A stretch of DNA of 64,000 nucleotides from UBA4416 sp963422675 (GTDB taxonomy: Bacteria > Bacteroidota > Bacteroidia > B-17B0 > Aurantibacillaceae): positions 1 through 64,000 of the forward strand of contig CAXVYS010000031.1 in the NCBI GenBank assembly GCA_963422675.2, given 5' to 3'. A program made the position numbers and the translations under genes. Shown piece by piece: positions 1 through 8,123 of the stretch. The notes beneath the pieces are model-generated. The model was not told the DNA's origin, did no database searches, and was given only the letters and a program-made list of their open reading frames with translations. How positions within the stretch are numbered: position 1 is the first letter of the stretch; the number at the start of each line of letters is the position of its first letter.

Positions 1-338
1 GAGGTTGAGGCAAACATAAATGGCAATCGAAACCATTTTTCATGACACAGATCAAATTGAAACCCTTTTCTGATAGAATACCTGGTAAAGAAAAGATCGG
101 ATAAATGGAAAGATCCATCCAGTACTCCAATAACTTCTCTTTTTATAAGCTTCACATAATCGCGCCTTCCTACACCGGTTGTAACATTGGTAAAGGAGCC
201 ATTATATCCACTACTTACATATAACATGTTTCTGTAATCGCCCATACTAAATAATACTTGTGCTTTACTCTGAAATGTAAAAGCCAGAATGAAAAACAGT
301 AAACTTATTTTTCTGTAATTATTTAATAGATAAGGCAA
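1..338 (-). CDS. exported protein of unknown function, cut by the left edge
   Basis: An uninterrupted minus-strand frame runs from about 338 off the left edge (about 112 residues visible). It begins with a hydrophobic stretch (LLFFILAFTFQSKAQ) that looks like a Bacteroidota signal peptide ending in A-Q. The best start is a TTG at 338-336; the first in-frame ATG lies after the signal region and would remove it. An in-frame stop lies about 30 bases upstream. The mature part (GDYRNMLYVSSGYNGSF) is not recognised. The C-terminus is missing, so family and length are unknown. Confidence 0.5.
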   Translation of the reverse strand, partial: MPYLLNNYRKISLLFFILAFTFQSKAQVLFSMGDYRNMLYVSSGYNGSFTNVTTGVGRRDYVKLIKREVIGVLDGSFHLSDLFFTRYSIRKGFQFDLCHEKWFRLPFMFAST

Positions 339-396
339 GCAGGATTTATTTTTGATTAAAGATAGTTACTTTTAGTTAACAAATTTGCTGATCAAC

Positions 397-1740
397 TTAA
401 AAACCTAAACTAAAAGTAGTCCCTTCTCCATCAAGGGATTGCACCTGTATGGTTCCTTTATGAAGCATCATGATTTGTTTACAAAGACTTAACCCTATAC
501 CGTTGCCGGTTTTTTTGGTGCTAAAAAAAGGAATAAAAATTTTATCAATAACTTCTTTTGAAATTCCTACGCCATTGTCCGTAATTTTAATAATGACTTT
601 ATGTGCTGCCGAAATTTCAGCGGAAATAATTATTTTGGGTTCTTTACTCTCTTTTACGGCATCAATGGCATTGAGCAGTAAATTGATTAAAATCTGTTCT
701 ATTAATCCCGAATCAGCTTCCAGGCTTAAGAAGGGATCACGCAGAATAATTTCAAGGTTTATGCGTTTTTCATCAAGAGTGGGTTGCATTAACTGTTGAA
801 TGTGTTCAAATAATTCGATCAGTAAAAACTTAGATGTGCTTATTTTTGTGATCTTACTTAAATTACGATAGGTTTCTGTAAATCTTAATAATCCTTCACT
901 TCGCTTTTTAATCGTGCTGATTCCCGTTTCAATATCACTTAAAACTTCTTTTGAATGTTCAGGGCTTTCAATGGATTCCCGAACCAGTTTTTTTAGTGTT
1001 TCTGCTAAAGATGAAATAGGGGCCACGGAATTCATGATCTCATGGGTCATAACACTTAATAATTTTTGCCAGGCTTGTGATTCACTTTCATCCAATGCTT
1101 CGTTGATATTTTGAAAAGCAATCAATTTATACGTTTTATCATCGTTTTGAAAGGTAGTGGCAGATAGCAAAACTTTAAAAGTGGTTTGATCTTTCACAAT
1201 AGAACTTACATGCCTGTCTCCGGAAGAAAGGCCGGTGATTTCATCATGAAGATTTTGGTTGCGTTTGCTTAAGGAGTGAATGGTTTTTAAATAAGGGATT
1301 TGTAATAAATTTTTCAGAGACTCATTCATCCATAAAATATCACCACTTGCTACTTCATAAGAGAGGATACCTGTGTCAACAATTTCGAGGATGGTTTTTA
1401 AATGAAGGTATTGTGTTTCCTTTTCTTTGCTGATATTCTTAAAACTATTATTGATCTCATTAAACCCATTTCTGAAAGCCTGTAATTCTGCCGGAGCATT
1501 CTCCACTTCAAAATGACGTGAAAAGTCGCGATAATGAATAGATTCTACAAATTGTTCGATCTCTCTCTGTGCTTTTTTATGTAACTTATAATAATCCACA
1601 AACTGCCAGATAACAATTGGTAAAACACTGAATGCTAACAGATACCATTCTTTTACCAAAGCAAAAGCTATAACCAGTAAGGCTATAAAAACCAGGATAG
1701 TTCTGATGAATATATTAAAGCTGTAACTTTTAAATTTCAT
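397..1740 (-). CDS. NtrY-like membrane sensor histidine kinase
   Basis: 447-residue two-component sensor kinase that should phosphorylate the regulator encoded just upstream. Two membrane segments lie at about residues 8-45, a PAS-like region at about 105-215, then a dimerisation/phosphoacceptor helix with His233 in MTHEIMNS. The ATPase domain shows the N box (LLLNAIDAV), the G1 box (DNGVGIS) and the G2 box (GNGIGLSL). The MTHEIxNS motif is typical of NtrY-type kinases. The start ATG overlaps the last 11 bases of the regulator gene, so the two are translationally coupled. The pair diverges from an efflux operon, its likely target. The stimulus is unknown; envelope or antimicrobial stress is inferred from the context. 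Confidence 0.9.
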   Translation of the reverse strand: MKFKSYSFNIFIRTILVFIALLVIAFALVKEWYLLAFSVLPIVIWQFVDYYKLHKKAQREIEQFVESIHYRDFSRHFEVENAPAELQAFRNGFNEINNSFKNISKEKETQYLHLKTILEIVDTGILSYEVASGDILWMNESLKNLLQIPYLKTIHSLSKRNQNLHDEITGLSSGDRHVSSIVKDQTTFKVLLSATTFQNDDKTYKLIAFQNINEALDESESQAWQKLLSVMTHEIMNSVAPISSLAETLKKLVRESIESPEHSKEVLSDIETGISTIKKRSEGLLRFTETYRNLSKITKISTSKFLLIELFEHIQQLMQPTLDEKRINLEIILRDPFLSLEADSGLIEQILINLLLNAIDAVKESKEPKIIISAEISAAHKVIIKITDNGVGISKEVIDKIFIPFFSTKKTGNGIGLSLCKQIMMLHKGTIQVQSLDGEGTTFSLGF

Positions 1741-3082
1741 ATTTACTTAACCTTCTGTAAAGTGCGGTGCGGGTAATGCCAAGTTCCTTAGCGGCTTTGG
1801 TAATATTGCCATTGTTTTTTTCAATCACTCTTAAAATGGTATGTTTTTCTATGGTACTGAGTTTTGTTTCACTTTCTTCTTCACTAATCGTTTTTACTCC
1901 CGATTCGATAGGTGAAAAGAGCAGATCATTTGGTTCTAATAATGCTTTATCGGCCATGATAATAGCACGTTCTATAATGTATTGCAGTTCGCGTACATTT
2001 CCGGGAAAATGATATTCTTCCAGCTTTTTTAAAGCCTTATCATTAAGCTGTACATTCTGTTTGAAATATTTGTTGCTGTAAAATTTTAAAAAATGTTCAG
2101 CCAGTAATTTAATATCCTCTTTTCTGTCCCGCAAGGGTGGTACTACAATTTCAACTGTATTGATCCTGTATATAAGATCTTTTCTGAACTTATTTTCGCT
2201 GGCAAGTTCACTTAAAGGTAAGTTCGTTGCACATATAAGTCGTATATCTACAGGTATACTTACATTACTTCCTAATCGCACAATCTGTCTGTTTTGCAAT
2301 ACACTTAATAACTTCGACTGTTGTTGTAATGAAATATTTCCAATCTCATCCATAAATAATGTTCCGCCGTTGGCTGATTCAAATCTTCCGGCGCGGTCTT
2401 CTCTTGCATCTGTAAATGCTCCTTTTTTATGACCAAATAATTCACTTTCAAATAAGCTTTCCGTCAATGCTCCTACATCTACTTTTATGTATACCTGTTT
2501 GGCACGTAACGATTTTTGATGAATAGCTTTTGCAATCAGGTCTTTTCCGGTGCCGTTTTCTCCTAGTATTAAAATGTTTGCATCTGTGGGAGATACTTTT
2601 TCTATCTTATTAAACACATCTAGCATTACCGCACTTTCACCAATTAAGCCATGTTCTTCGTAACTTTGTATAGCATTAAATTTTACAGAAGTATCTTTTT
2701 TCTGTAACAAATCTTCTATGGCATCAATGAGTTTTTGATTGTTCCATGGTTTCACAATAAAATCGGATGCTCCTTCTTTTAATGAACGAATTGCCAGATC
2801 AATATCCGCATAGGCAGTGATCATTACTACAGGTGTATCGGGTTTTAGTTCTTTAATTTTCCTTAGCCAGAAAATGCCTTCGTTGCCTGTATTGATGGAG
2901 GCGTTAAAATTCATGTCCAGTAAAATAAGATCAAAGGAATGTTTTTTTATAAGTGCAATGAGGTTCTCCGGATTTTTTTCGGTAACAACTTCTTTTACTT
3001 CTTTTTTTAATAAAAGATTGATGGCCGTAAGTACATCCTTATCATCATCTAAAACTAATATGTTTGCTTTATTTAAATTCAT
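1730..3082 (-). CDS. NtrC-family sigma-54-dependent response regulator
   Basis: 450-residue enhancer-binding regulator. Receiver domain about 6-120 with phosphoacceptor Asp56 in LILLDMN and conserved Lys111. AAA+ domain about 145-380 with Walker A GENGTGK (174-180), Walker B-like GGTLFMDEIG, and arginine-finger region. The C-terminal Fis-type helix-turn-helix (about 405-450) includes ITKAAKELGITRTALYRRL. The sigma-54 contact loop reads GAFTDA (221-226), not GAFTGA. Partner of the downstream kinase gene (11-base overlap) and likely activator of the divergent efflux operon. Function is confident by family; the target is inferred. Confidence 0.92.
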   Translation of the reverse strand: MNLNKANILVLDDDKDVLTAINLLLKKEVKEVVTEKNPENLIALIKKHSFDLILLDMNFNASINTGNEGIFWLRKIKELKPDTPVVMITAYADIDLAIRSLKEGASDFIVKPWNNQKLIDAIEDLLQKKDTSVKFNAIQSYEEHGLIGESAVMLDVFNKIEKVSPTDANILILGENGTGKDLIAKAIHQKSLRAKQVYIKVDVGALTESLFESELFGHKKGAFTDAREDRAGRFESANGGTLFMDEIGNISLQQQSKLLSVLQNRQIVRLGSNVSIPVDIRLICATNLPLSELASENKFRKDLIYRINTVEIVVPPLRDRKEDIKLLAEHFLKFYSNKYFKQNVQLNDKALKKLEEYHFPGNVRELQYIIERAIIMADKALLEPNDLLFSPIESGVKTISEEESETKLSTIEKHTILRVIEKNNGNITKAAKELGITRTALYRRLSKYEI

Positions 3083-3093
3083 GTTATCGGCAA

Positions 3094-3101
3094 CAAATAT
3101 A
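3094..3101 (-). promoter_or_regulatory. candidate -7 promoter element of the regulator/kinase operon
   Basis: Read on the minus strand this is TATATTTG, an exact match to the Bacteroidota -7 consensus TAnnTTTG, 11 bases before the regulator ATG. No TTTG sits at the canonical 19-base spacing; the nearest is 28 bases upstream. The implied leader is very short. Confidence 0.35.
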
Positions 3102-3122
3102 GTTTAAAACATAGTACGTTGT

Positions 3123-3143
3123 AGTGTATCAAAAGCGGACACT
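3123..3143. promoter_or_regulatory. dyad AGTGT-N11-ACACT, candidate regulator binding site
   Basis: Perfect 5-base inverted arms, AGTGT at 3123-3127 and ACACT at 3139-3143, lie in the divergent region about 235 bases upstream of the efflux operon start. This is a reasonable distance for an enhancer-binding protein site. Assignment to the adjacent NtrC-like regulator is inference. Confidence 0.35.
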
Positions 3144-3215
3144 TGTTGTGCGGTTACGTACAGTCGAAGGATTTTGCTTATAGTTAATTTGTTGATTTAC
3201 AGCAGTTAAACATTG

Positions 3216-3230
3216 TGGCACAGTATTCCT
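3216..3230 (+). promoter_or_regulatory. sigma-54 -24-like element
   Basis: TGGCAC at 3216-3221 matches the -24 half of the sigma-54 consensus TGGCAC-N5-TTGC exactly. The -12 half is poor (TCCT at 3227-3230). It is 146 bases upstream of the membrane-fusion protein start and between the operon and the candidate enhancer dyad. The layout is right, but the -12 mismatch keeps this tentative. Confidence 0.3.
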
Positions 3231-3376
3231 TAATGCTTTTGTGTTTATTGATAGTAAGCAGAGAGATGTATGATGGGAACAACTGGGTTTTTAATTTTGG
3301 AATACTTTAAATACCTACCATCATACATTTTGTTACTGTTAAAGAAAGAAGCATTTTTGATGATTTAATTTTATAT

Positions 3377-4633
3377 ATGGACAGAGTTGTAGAAAAGAAA
3401 AAATGGACGGCAAAGAAAATTGTGACACTAGCTATTGTTGTTGCAATTACAGGACTTGTTTTAGGGAGCTGGTATTTTACATCGGGGAAATCAAAACTAA
3501 ACGTTGATTCTGAACGAATCACAATCAGTGAAATAAAAAAAGGGGCATTCCAGGAATTTATTCCGGTTAACGGTATTGTATTACCATTAACGACGATATA
3601 CCTTGATGCGACAGAAGGAGGGAGAGTAGAAGAGAAATATGTGGAAGATGGCGCTACACTTAAGAAAGGAGATCCTATTTTAAAATTATCAAATACAGAT
3701 TTGGAGTTAAGCTTAGCTAATCAGGAAACGTCTGTATTTAACCTGTTAACGCAAATGCAAATATCCCGTAATGCAGCACAACAAAATACGATCATGAAGC
3801 TCAACCAGGGAACAGATGTAGAAAGTTCTATGAAAGAAGCTGACCGGGTTTATAGATTGAACAAAACGTTATATGAGCAACAGGCTATTTCTCTTCAGGA
3901 ATTCAAACAATCAGAGAATAACTATAATTATTATTTACAGAAGAAAAAGCTGACAGAACAAATATTAAAACAGGATTCGATCTATACAAAACAAGAAGCG
4001 CTACAGGCTAAAGAATCCTACCGGAGAACGGAGGATGCCCTTAGGATTATGCGAAAAAAAGTGAACGACCTTATTGTACGTGCCCCTATGGACGGGCAAT
4101 TAACGTCAATGGATATTGAGATCGGGCAAAATAAAAATAAAGGGGAACGCCTTGGACAGCTTGATGTATTAAGTGGTTTTAAAGTACGTGTAGATATGGA
4201 TGAACATTATATTTCACGAATCTACAATGGTTTGGCAGGTGTGTTTACCTTTGATAATAAAGATTATAAACTAGTGATTCATAAAATATATACCCAGGTA
4301 AGTAACGGAAGATTTCAGGTAGATATGAAATTTGAAAAAGAAATGCCAAAAGGAATTCGCCGCGGACAGAGTCTTCAAATACGGTTAGCTTTAAGCGACG
4401 AAACACAGGCGTTGTTATTGCCTAAGGGTGGATTTTATCAGCAAACCGGTGGTAACTGGGTTTTTAAAGTAAATGAAGACGGATCTGTGGCTTATAGAAC
4501 AGATATTCAACTGGGGAGACAAAACCCTGAATATTATGAGGTATTACAGGGCCTTCAGGCAGGCGATAAAGTAATCACTTCCGGTTATGGTAATTATGAA
4601 ACTACACAGGAATTAATATTAAAGAATAAATAA
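3377..4633 (+). CDS. HlyD/MacA-type membrane-fusion protein of an efflux system
   Basis: 418-residue periplasmic adaptor linking the inner-membrane ABC/FtsX transporter to TolC. Residues 1-10 are a basic cytoplasmic tail (VEKKKWTAKK), followed by one membrane anchor (about 14-35). Then come a barrel-sandwich half-motif (GGRVEEKYVEDGATLKKGD), a long alpha-helical hairpin (about 115-235), the second lipoyl half (IVRAPMDGQLTSMDIEIGQ) and a beta-barrel/membrane-proximal C-terminus ending in VLQGLQAGDKVITSGYGNYE. Length is normal for the family. First gene of a five-to-six-gene plus-strand operon that diverges from a sigma-54-type regulator, which probably controls it. Confidence 0.9.
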   Translation: MDRVVEKKKWTAKKIVTLAIVVAITGLVLGSWYFTSGKSKLNVDSERITISEIKKGAFQEFIPVNGIVLPLTTIYLDATEGGRVEEKYVEDGATLKKGDPILKLSNTDLELSLANQETSVFNLLTQMQISRNAAQQNTIMKLNQGTDVESSMKEADRVYRLNKTLYEQQAISLQEFKQSENNYNYYLQKKKLTEQILKQDSIYTKQEALQAKESYRRTEDALRIMRKKVNDLIVRAPMDGQLTSMDIEIGQNKNKGERLGQLDVLSGFKVRVDMDEHYISRIYNGLAGVFTFDNKDYKLVIHKIYTQVSNGRFQVDMKFEKEMPKGIRRGQSLQIRLALSDETQALLLPKGGFYQQTGGNWVFKVNEDGSVAYRTDIQLGRQNPEYYEVLQGLQAGDKVITSGYGNYETTQELILKNK

Positions 4634-4648
4634 AACGATAACACTATT

Positions 4649-5002
4649 ATGATGAAAACAACCACTCTTATCATGGCAATTACCTTTTACAGCTTTTCAG
4701 GAATTTCACAAATTGCTCAGAGCCCTGTTAATAAGCAACAGCAAGAGATCAAAGAGAAGCAAGAAGAAGAAACGCCGAATAATCTCACAGATAGTATTAT
4801 CAATGATTTGCTACAAATGAAACTTATTACAGATAAAAACCATGTATCCTTTGCCTTGTCGAACGAAAAATTTAAAGTAAATGATAAAGAACAGGCAAAA
4901 GAAGTATTTGAAAAGTTTAAATCAAAGTACCATATTGTTAAAGGATACTCCATAGCTTATGCTAAAAGCGGGAATTCAAAGTCTACATCCATCGTTAAAT
5001 AA
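4649..5002 (+). CDS. small exported protein embedded in the efflux operon
   Basis: 117 residues. An N-terminal signal peptide (about 1-21, ending SGISQ) is followed by a Gln/Glu/Lys-rich stretch (about 28-43) and a compact C-terminal region (SIINDLLQMKLITDKNHVSF, then a KVND/KFKSKY segment). From memory, the C-terminal part resembles the tail found in some Bacteroidota BlaR1/M56 peptidase-like proteins; I could not test this. It sits 15 bases after the fusion-protein gene and 30 bases before the ATPase, so it is co-transcribed with the transporter. Role unknown; an accessory or sensing subunit is possible. Confidence 0.7.
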   Translation: MMKTTTLIMAITFYSFSGISQIAQSPVNKQQQEIKEKQEEETPNNLTDSIINDLLQMKLITDKNHVSFALSNEKFKVNDKEQAKEVFEKFKSKYHIVKGYSIAYAKSGNSKSTSIVK

Positions 5003-5032
5003 TTTTTTTAAACAACTACCAAAACCCTTGTT

Positions 5033-5716
5033 ATGATAAAAATAAATAATCTAGAAAAAATTTACCGAACCGAAGAATTGGAAACGGTAGCCTTAAATAA
5101 TATTTCGTTTGATGTGAAAGTGGGAGAATTTGTATCCATTATGGGGCCATCGGGTTGTGGAAAATCCACGCTTCTCAATATTCTTGGGCTTTTGGACGAT
5201 ATGGATGGCGGAAGCTTTACGTTTAACCAGGTAGAAGTTTCTAAATTTAATGAGCGCAAACGGGCAGATGTGCGTAAACATCATATTGGTTTTGTATTTC
5301 AGAGCTTTAATTTAATTGATGAGCTAACGGTATTTGAAAATGTGGAATTGCCTCTTATTTATACCGGAGTAAGTGCTTCCGAACGTAAACGAATGGTAGA
5401 TGCTGTGTTGGATAAAATACAAATAGCGCATCGTCGTAACCATTTTCCTCAGCAACTTTCAGGAGGTCAGCAGCAACGGGTTGCAGTGGCGCGTGCTGTA
5501 GTAAACAATCCAAAATTAATTTTAGCGGATGAACCAACCGGGAATCTTGATTCACGAAATGGAAATGATGTGATGCAATTATTAACGGACCTTAATGAGC
5601 AGGGTACAACCATTGTAATGGTAACTCACTCAGAGCATGATTCCCGTTATACCCACAGAATCATTAATATGCTTGATGGACAGATTGTAACAGAAAATAT
5701 CAGAAGCACTGTCTAA
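5033..5716 (+). CDS. ABC transporter ATPase, MacB/LolD type
   Basis: 227-residue stand-alone nucleotide-binding subunit. Walker A GPSGCGKST (about 39-47), Q-loop in FVFQSFNL, signature LSGGQQQRVAVARA, Walker B LILADEPTGNLD and H-loop VTHSEHD are all intact. It powers the two FtsX-type permeases encoded next (10-base gap). Length is standard for the MacB/LolD ATPase family. In this architecture ATP hydrolysis drives mechanotransmission rather than transport through the membrane domain. Confidence 0.95.
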   Translation: MIKINNLEKIYRTEELETVALNNISFDVKVGEFVSIMGPSGCGKSTLLNILGLLDDMDGGSFTFNQVEVSKFNERKRADVRKHHIGFVFQSFNLIDELTVFENVELPLIYTGVSASERKRMVDAVLDKIQIAHRRNHFPQQLSGGQQQRVAVARAVVNNPKLILADEPTGNLDSRNGNDVMQLLTDLNEQGTTIVMVTHSEHDSRYTHRIINMLDGQIVTENIRSTV

Positions 5717-5725
5717 GATAAAATT

Positions 5726-8122
5726 ATGCTGAGAAATTATTTTAAAATAGCTATTCGTAATTTATGGAAGAATAAAATATTTTCCTTAGTAAATATTATT
5801 GGACTTTCTGCCGGAATATCTGTTTGTATTGTTGTTGCGTTATTTGTTCACCGTGAGAATAGTGTAGATGCATTCCATACAAAAAATATGTATCGTTTGG
5901 ATGAAGTGCAGAAATTTGAAGGTCTGGTTGAGCCGCAGAAAGTAGCACTATCGATGTTTCCTATGGGGCCCACCTTACAAAGCGAATTTCCTGAAATCGT
6001 AAATTATACGAGGATCTTTGGGGAGAAAAAGATCCCTTTTTTATATAAAAACAAACAAATTATTTCTCAATCGCTGTTGTGGGTGGATTCTGCTTTTTTT
6101 CAGGTATTTGATTTCAAATTATTGAAAGGTAGTAAAAGTGGGGTACTTGCTAAATCAGGGAGTATTGTTCTTTCTAAAAGCATGTCTGAAAAACTATTTG
6201 GTTCGGAAGACCCTATTGGTAAAACGATTTCAAGGCATTGGTCAGACTCCATGCAATTTATGGTAACAGGAATAATGGAAGATGTTCCGGAAAATTCACA
6301 TTTACAAATGGATATCATAACTGTATTTCCAACGGAAACAAAAACCAATAATATAGCAAACTGGGGAAACAACTGGGTAGTTACTTATCTTGAATTATTG
6401 CCGAATACAAATATAGGAGCACTTGAAAAAAAATTACCGGCCTATCTTAAAAAACATATTGGTGATGGAGAAAAAGATTACGAATTATTTCTTCAGCCTC
6501 TAAAAGAAATACACTCCAGCTCTACGGATATTACCCATGATTATTTCAACTACCAAAAATTTGATAAACGCAATACGTATGTGTTTATTCTCATTGCTTT
6601 TATTGTGTTGGGAATCGGTTGTATGAATTTCATTAATCTTTCCACAGCACGTTCTGTGGGGCGCGCAAAAGAAGTTGGAATTCGCAAAACCGTTGGAGCC
6701 AGCCGTTCGCAACTGGGACAACAATTTATTTACGAATCCTTATTATATGCTTTTGTCGCCATGTTATTTTCATTCGTATTAGTGGGTTTATTTTTACCGT
6801 ATATTAATCATTTAAGCGGTTATCATCTTTCATATGGGTTATTAGCGGAGGCTAAATCGGTGTGTCTGTTATTAGTAGGAACTGTTTTGGTGGGATTTAT
6901 TTCAGGTATTTATCCTGCATTTTATTTATCGTCTTTTAAACCCGCATTGGTATTAAAGGGTTCGATACAAGTTGGGAAAAATAAAAGTGTAGGTAGAAAC
7001 CTTTTAGTAATATGCCAGTTTTCAGGAGCTATATTTTTAGTGATATGTACTGTATTTGTGGTTAAGCAATTACATTTTATGCAAAGCAGCGATCCTGGTT
7101 TTAGTAAGGATCAGGTGGTGTCTATTACTTTGAGCCCGGCTGTTCAGGAAAAGTATAAAATTCTCAAACAGGAATTTTTAAAAAGTCCTACTATTGAGTA
7201 TGTCACAGGTTCATTTCAAAGACTTGGGAATAATCTACATCAAACAGGTGTAAGAATACAGGGCCTTGGTGCGGAGAGAGAATTGACAACCTCTCTTACT
7301 AGAGTAGACAGAGATTTTATACAGCTCTATAAAATTGAATTACTGGCAGGACATGATTTTCGTGAATCGGATAAAGGGAAAGGTTTCTTAGTTAATGAAG
7401 TCATGGCTAAAGAGTTACTTAAAAACACACCCGGAGTTCCTGTTGAATCGCTCATAGGAAAACCATTTGGACTATCCTTTCAGGATACATTAGGAACGAT
7501 TATTGGTATTACACGGAACTTTAATTTTAATTCACTCCATAACAAAATTGAAACATTAACGATTTCCAATTTATCGGATAATGCGTTTCCGGAGATGTCC
7601 GTTAGAGCAAATAGTATGCATATGACAGAGGCTTTAAAACAAATGGAATCTTCCTGGAAAAAAATAATTCCGGATGTAGCATTCGAATATCATTTTTTGG
7701 ATGAAGATTTTGAAAATATGTATTTGGCCGATTCCCAGCTTAGTGAGATTGTAGGTATTCTTTCTGTTATTGCCATTATTATTGCTTCTATGGGGTTGTT
7801 TGGGCTTGCCGCCTATTCAGTAGAAAAACGGACAAAAGAAATCGGGGTAAGAAAAGTGTTGGGGGCTTCGGTTCAAAATATTAATTTTTTGCTCACACGC
7901 GATTTTTTAAAGTTGGTACTCATCTCCAATTGCATTGCCTGGCCTATCGCCTGGTTTGTTTTACAAAGATGGCTTCAAAATTTTGCCTTTAAAATTGAAC
8001 TCAATTTAGGGGTGTTTTTATTAACGGCGATTGTTGCAACATCTATAGCCCTCATTACTATAAGCTTTCAAACAATTAAAGCCGCAGTAGCAAATCCTGT
8101 GAAAAGTTTAAGAACAGAATAA
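5726..8122 (+). CDS. double FtsX/MacB-like ABC permease, first copy
   Basis: 798 residues, a duplicated FtsX/MacB layout common in Bacteroidota. A membrane segment at about 20-41 follows the MLRNYFKIAIRNLWKNK start motif. A periplasmic MacB-type domain (about 45-280) precedes three membrane segments (about 285-420) with ARSVGRAKEVGIRKTVGAS. A second half repeats the plan: periplasmic region about 450-680, then membrane segments with KRTKEIGVRKVLGAS and the C-terminal VANPVKSLRTE. Works with the ATPase, fusion protein and TolC of the same operon. The substrate (peptide, lipid or macrolide-like) cannot be read from the sequence. Confidence 0.9.
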   Translation: MLRNYFKIAIRNLWKNKIFSLVNIIGLSAGISVCIVVALFVHRENSVDAFHTKNMYRLDEVQKFEGLVEPQKVALSMFPMGPTLQSEFPEIVNYTRIFGEKKIPFLYKNKQIISQSLLWVDSAFFQVFDFKLLKGSKSGVLAKSGSIVLSKSMSEKLFGSEDPIGKTISRHWSDSMQFMVTGIMEDVPENSHLQMDIITVFPTETKTNNIANWGNNWVVTYLELLPNTNIGALEKKLPAYLKKHIGDGEKDYELFLQPLKEIHSSSTDITHDYFNYQKFDKRNTYVFILIAFIVLGIGCMNFINLSTARSVGRAKEVGIRKTVGASRSQLGQQFIYESLLYAFVAMLFSFVLVGLFLPYINHLSGYHLSYGLLAEAKSVCLLLVGTVLVGFISGIYPAFYLSSFKPALVLKGSIQVGKNKSVGRNLLVICQFSGAIFLVICTVFVVKQLHFMQSSDPGFSKDQVVSITLSPAVQEKYKILKQEFLKSPTIEYVTGSFQRLGNNLHQTGVRIQGLGAERELTTSLTRVDRDFIQLYKIELLAGHDFRESDKGKGFLVNEVMAKELLKNTPGVPVESLIGKPFGLSFQDTLGTIIGITRNFNFNSLHNKIETLTISNLSDNAFPEMSVRANSMHMTEALKQMESSWKKIIPDVAFEYHFLDEDFENMYLADSQLSEIVGILSVIAIIIASMGLFGLAAYSVEKRTKEIGVRKVLGASVQNINFLLTRDFLKLVLISNCIAWPIAWFVLQRWLQNFAFKIELNLGVFLLTAIVATSIALITISFQTIKAAVANPVKSLRTE

Positions 8123-8123
8123 T

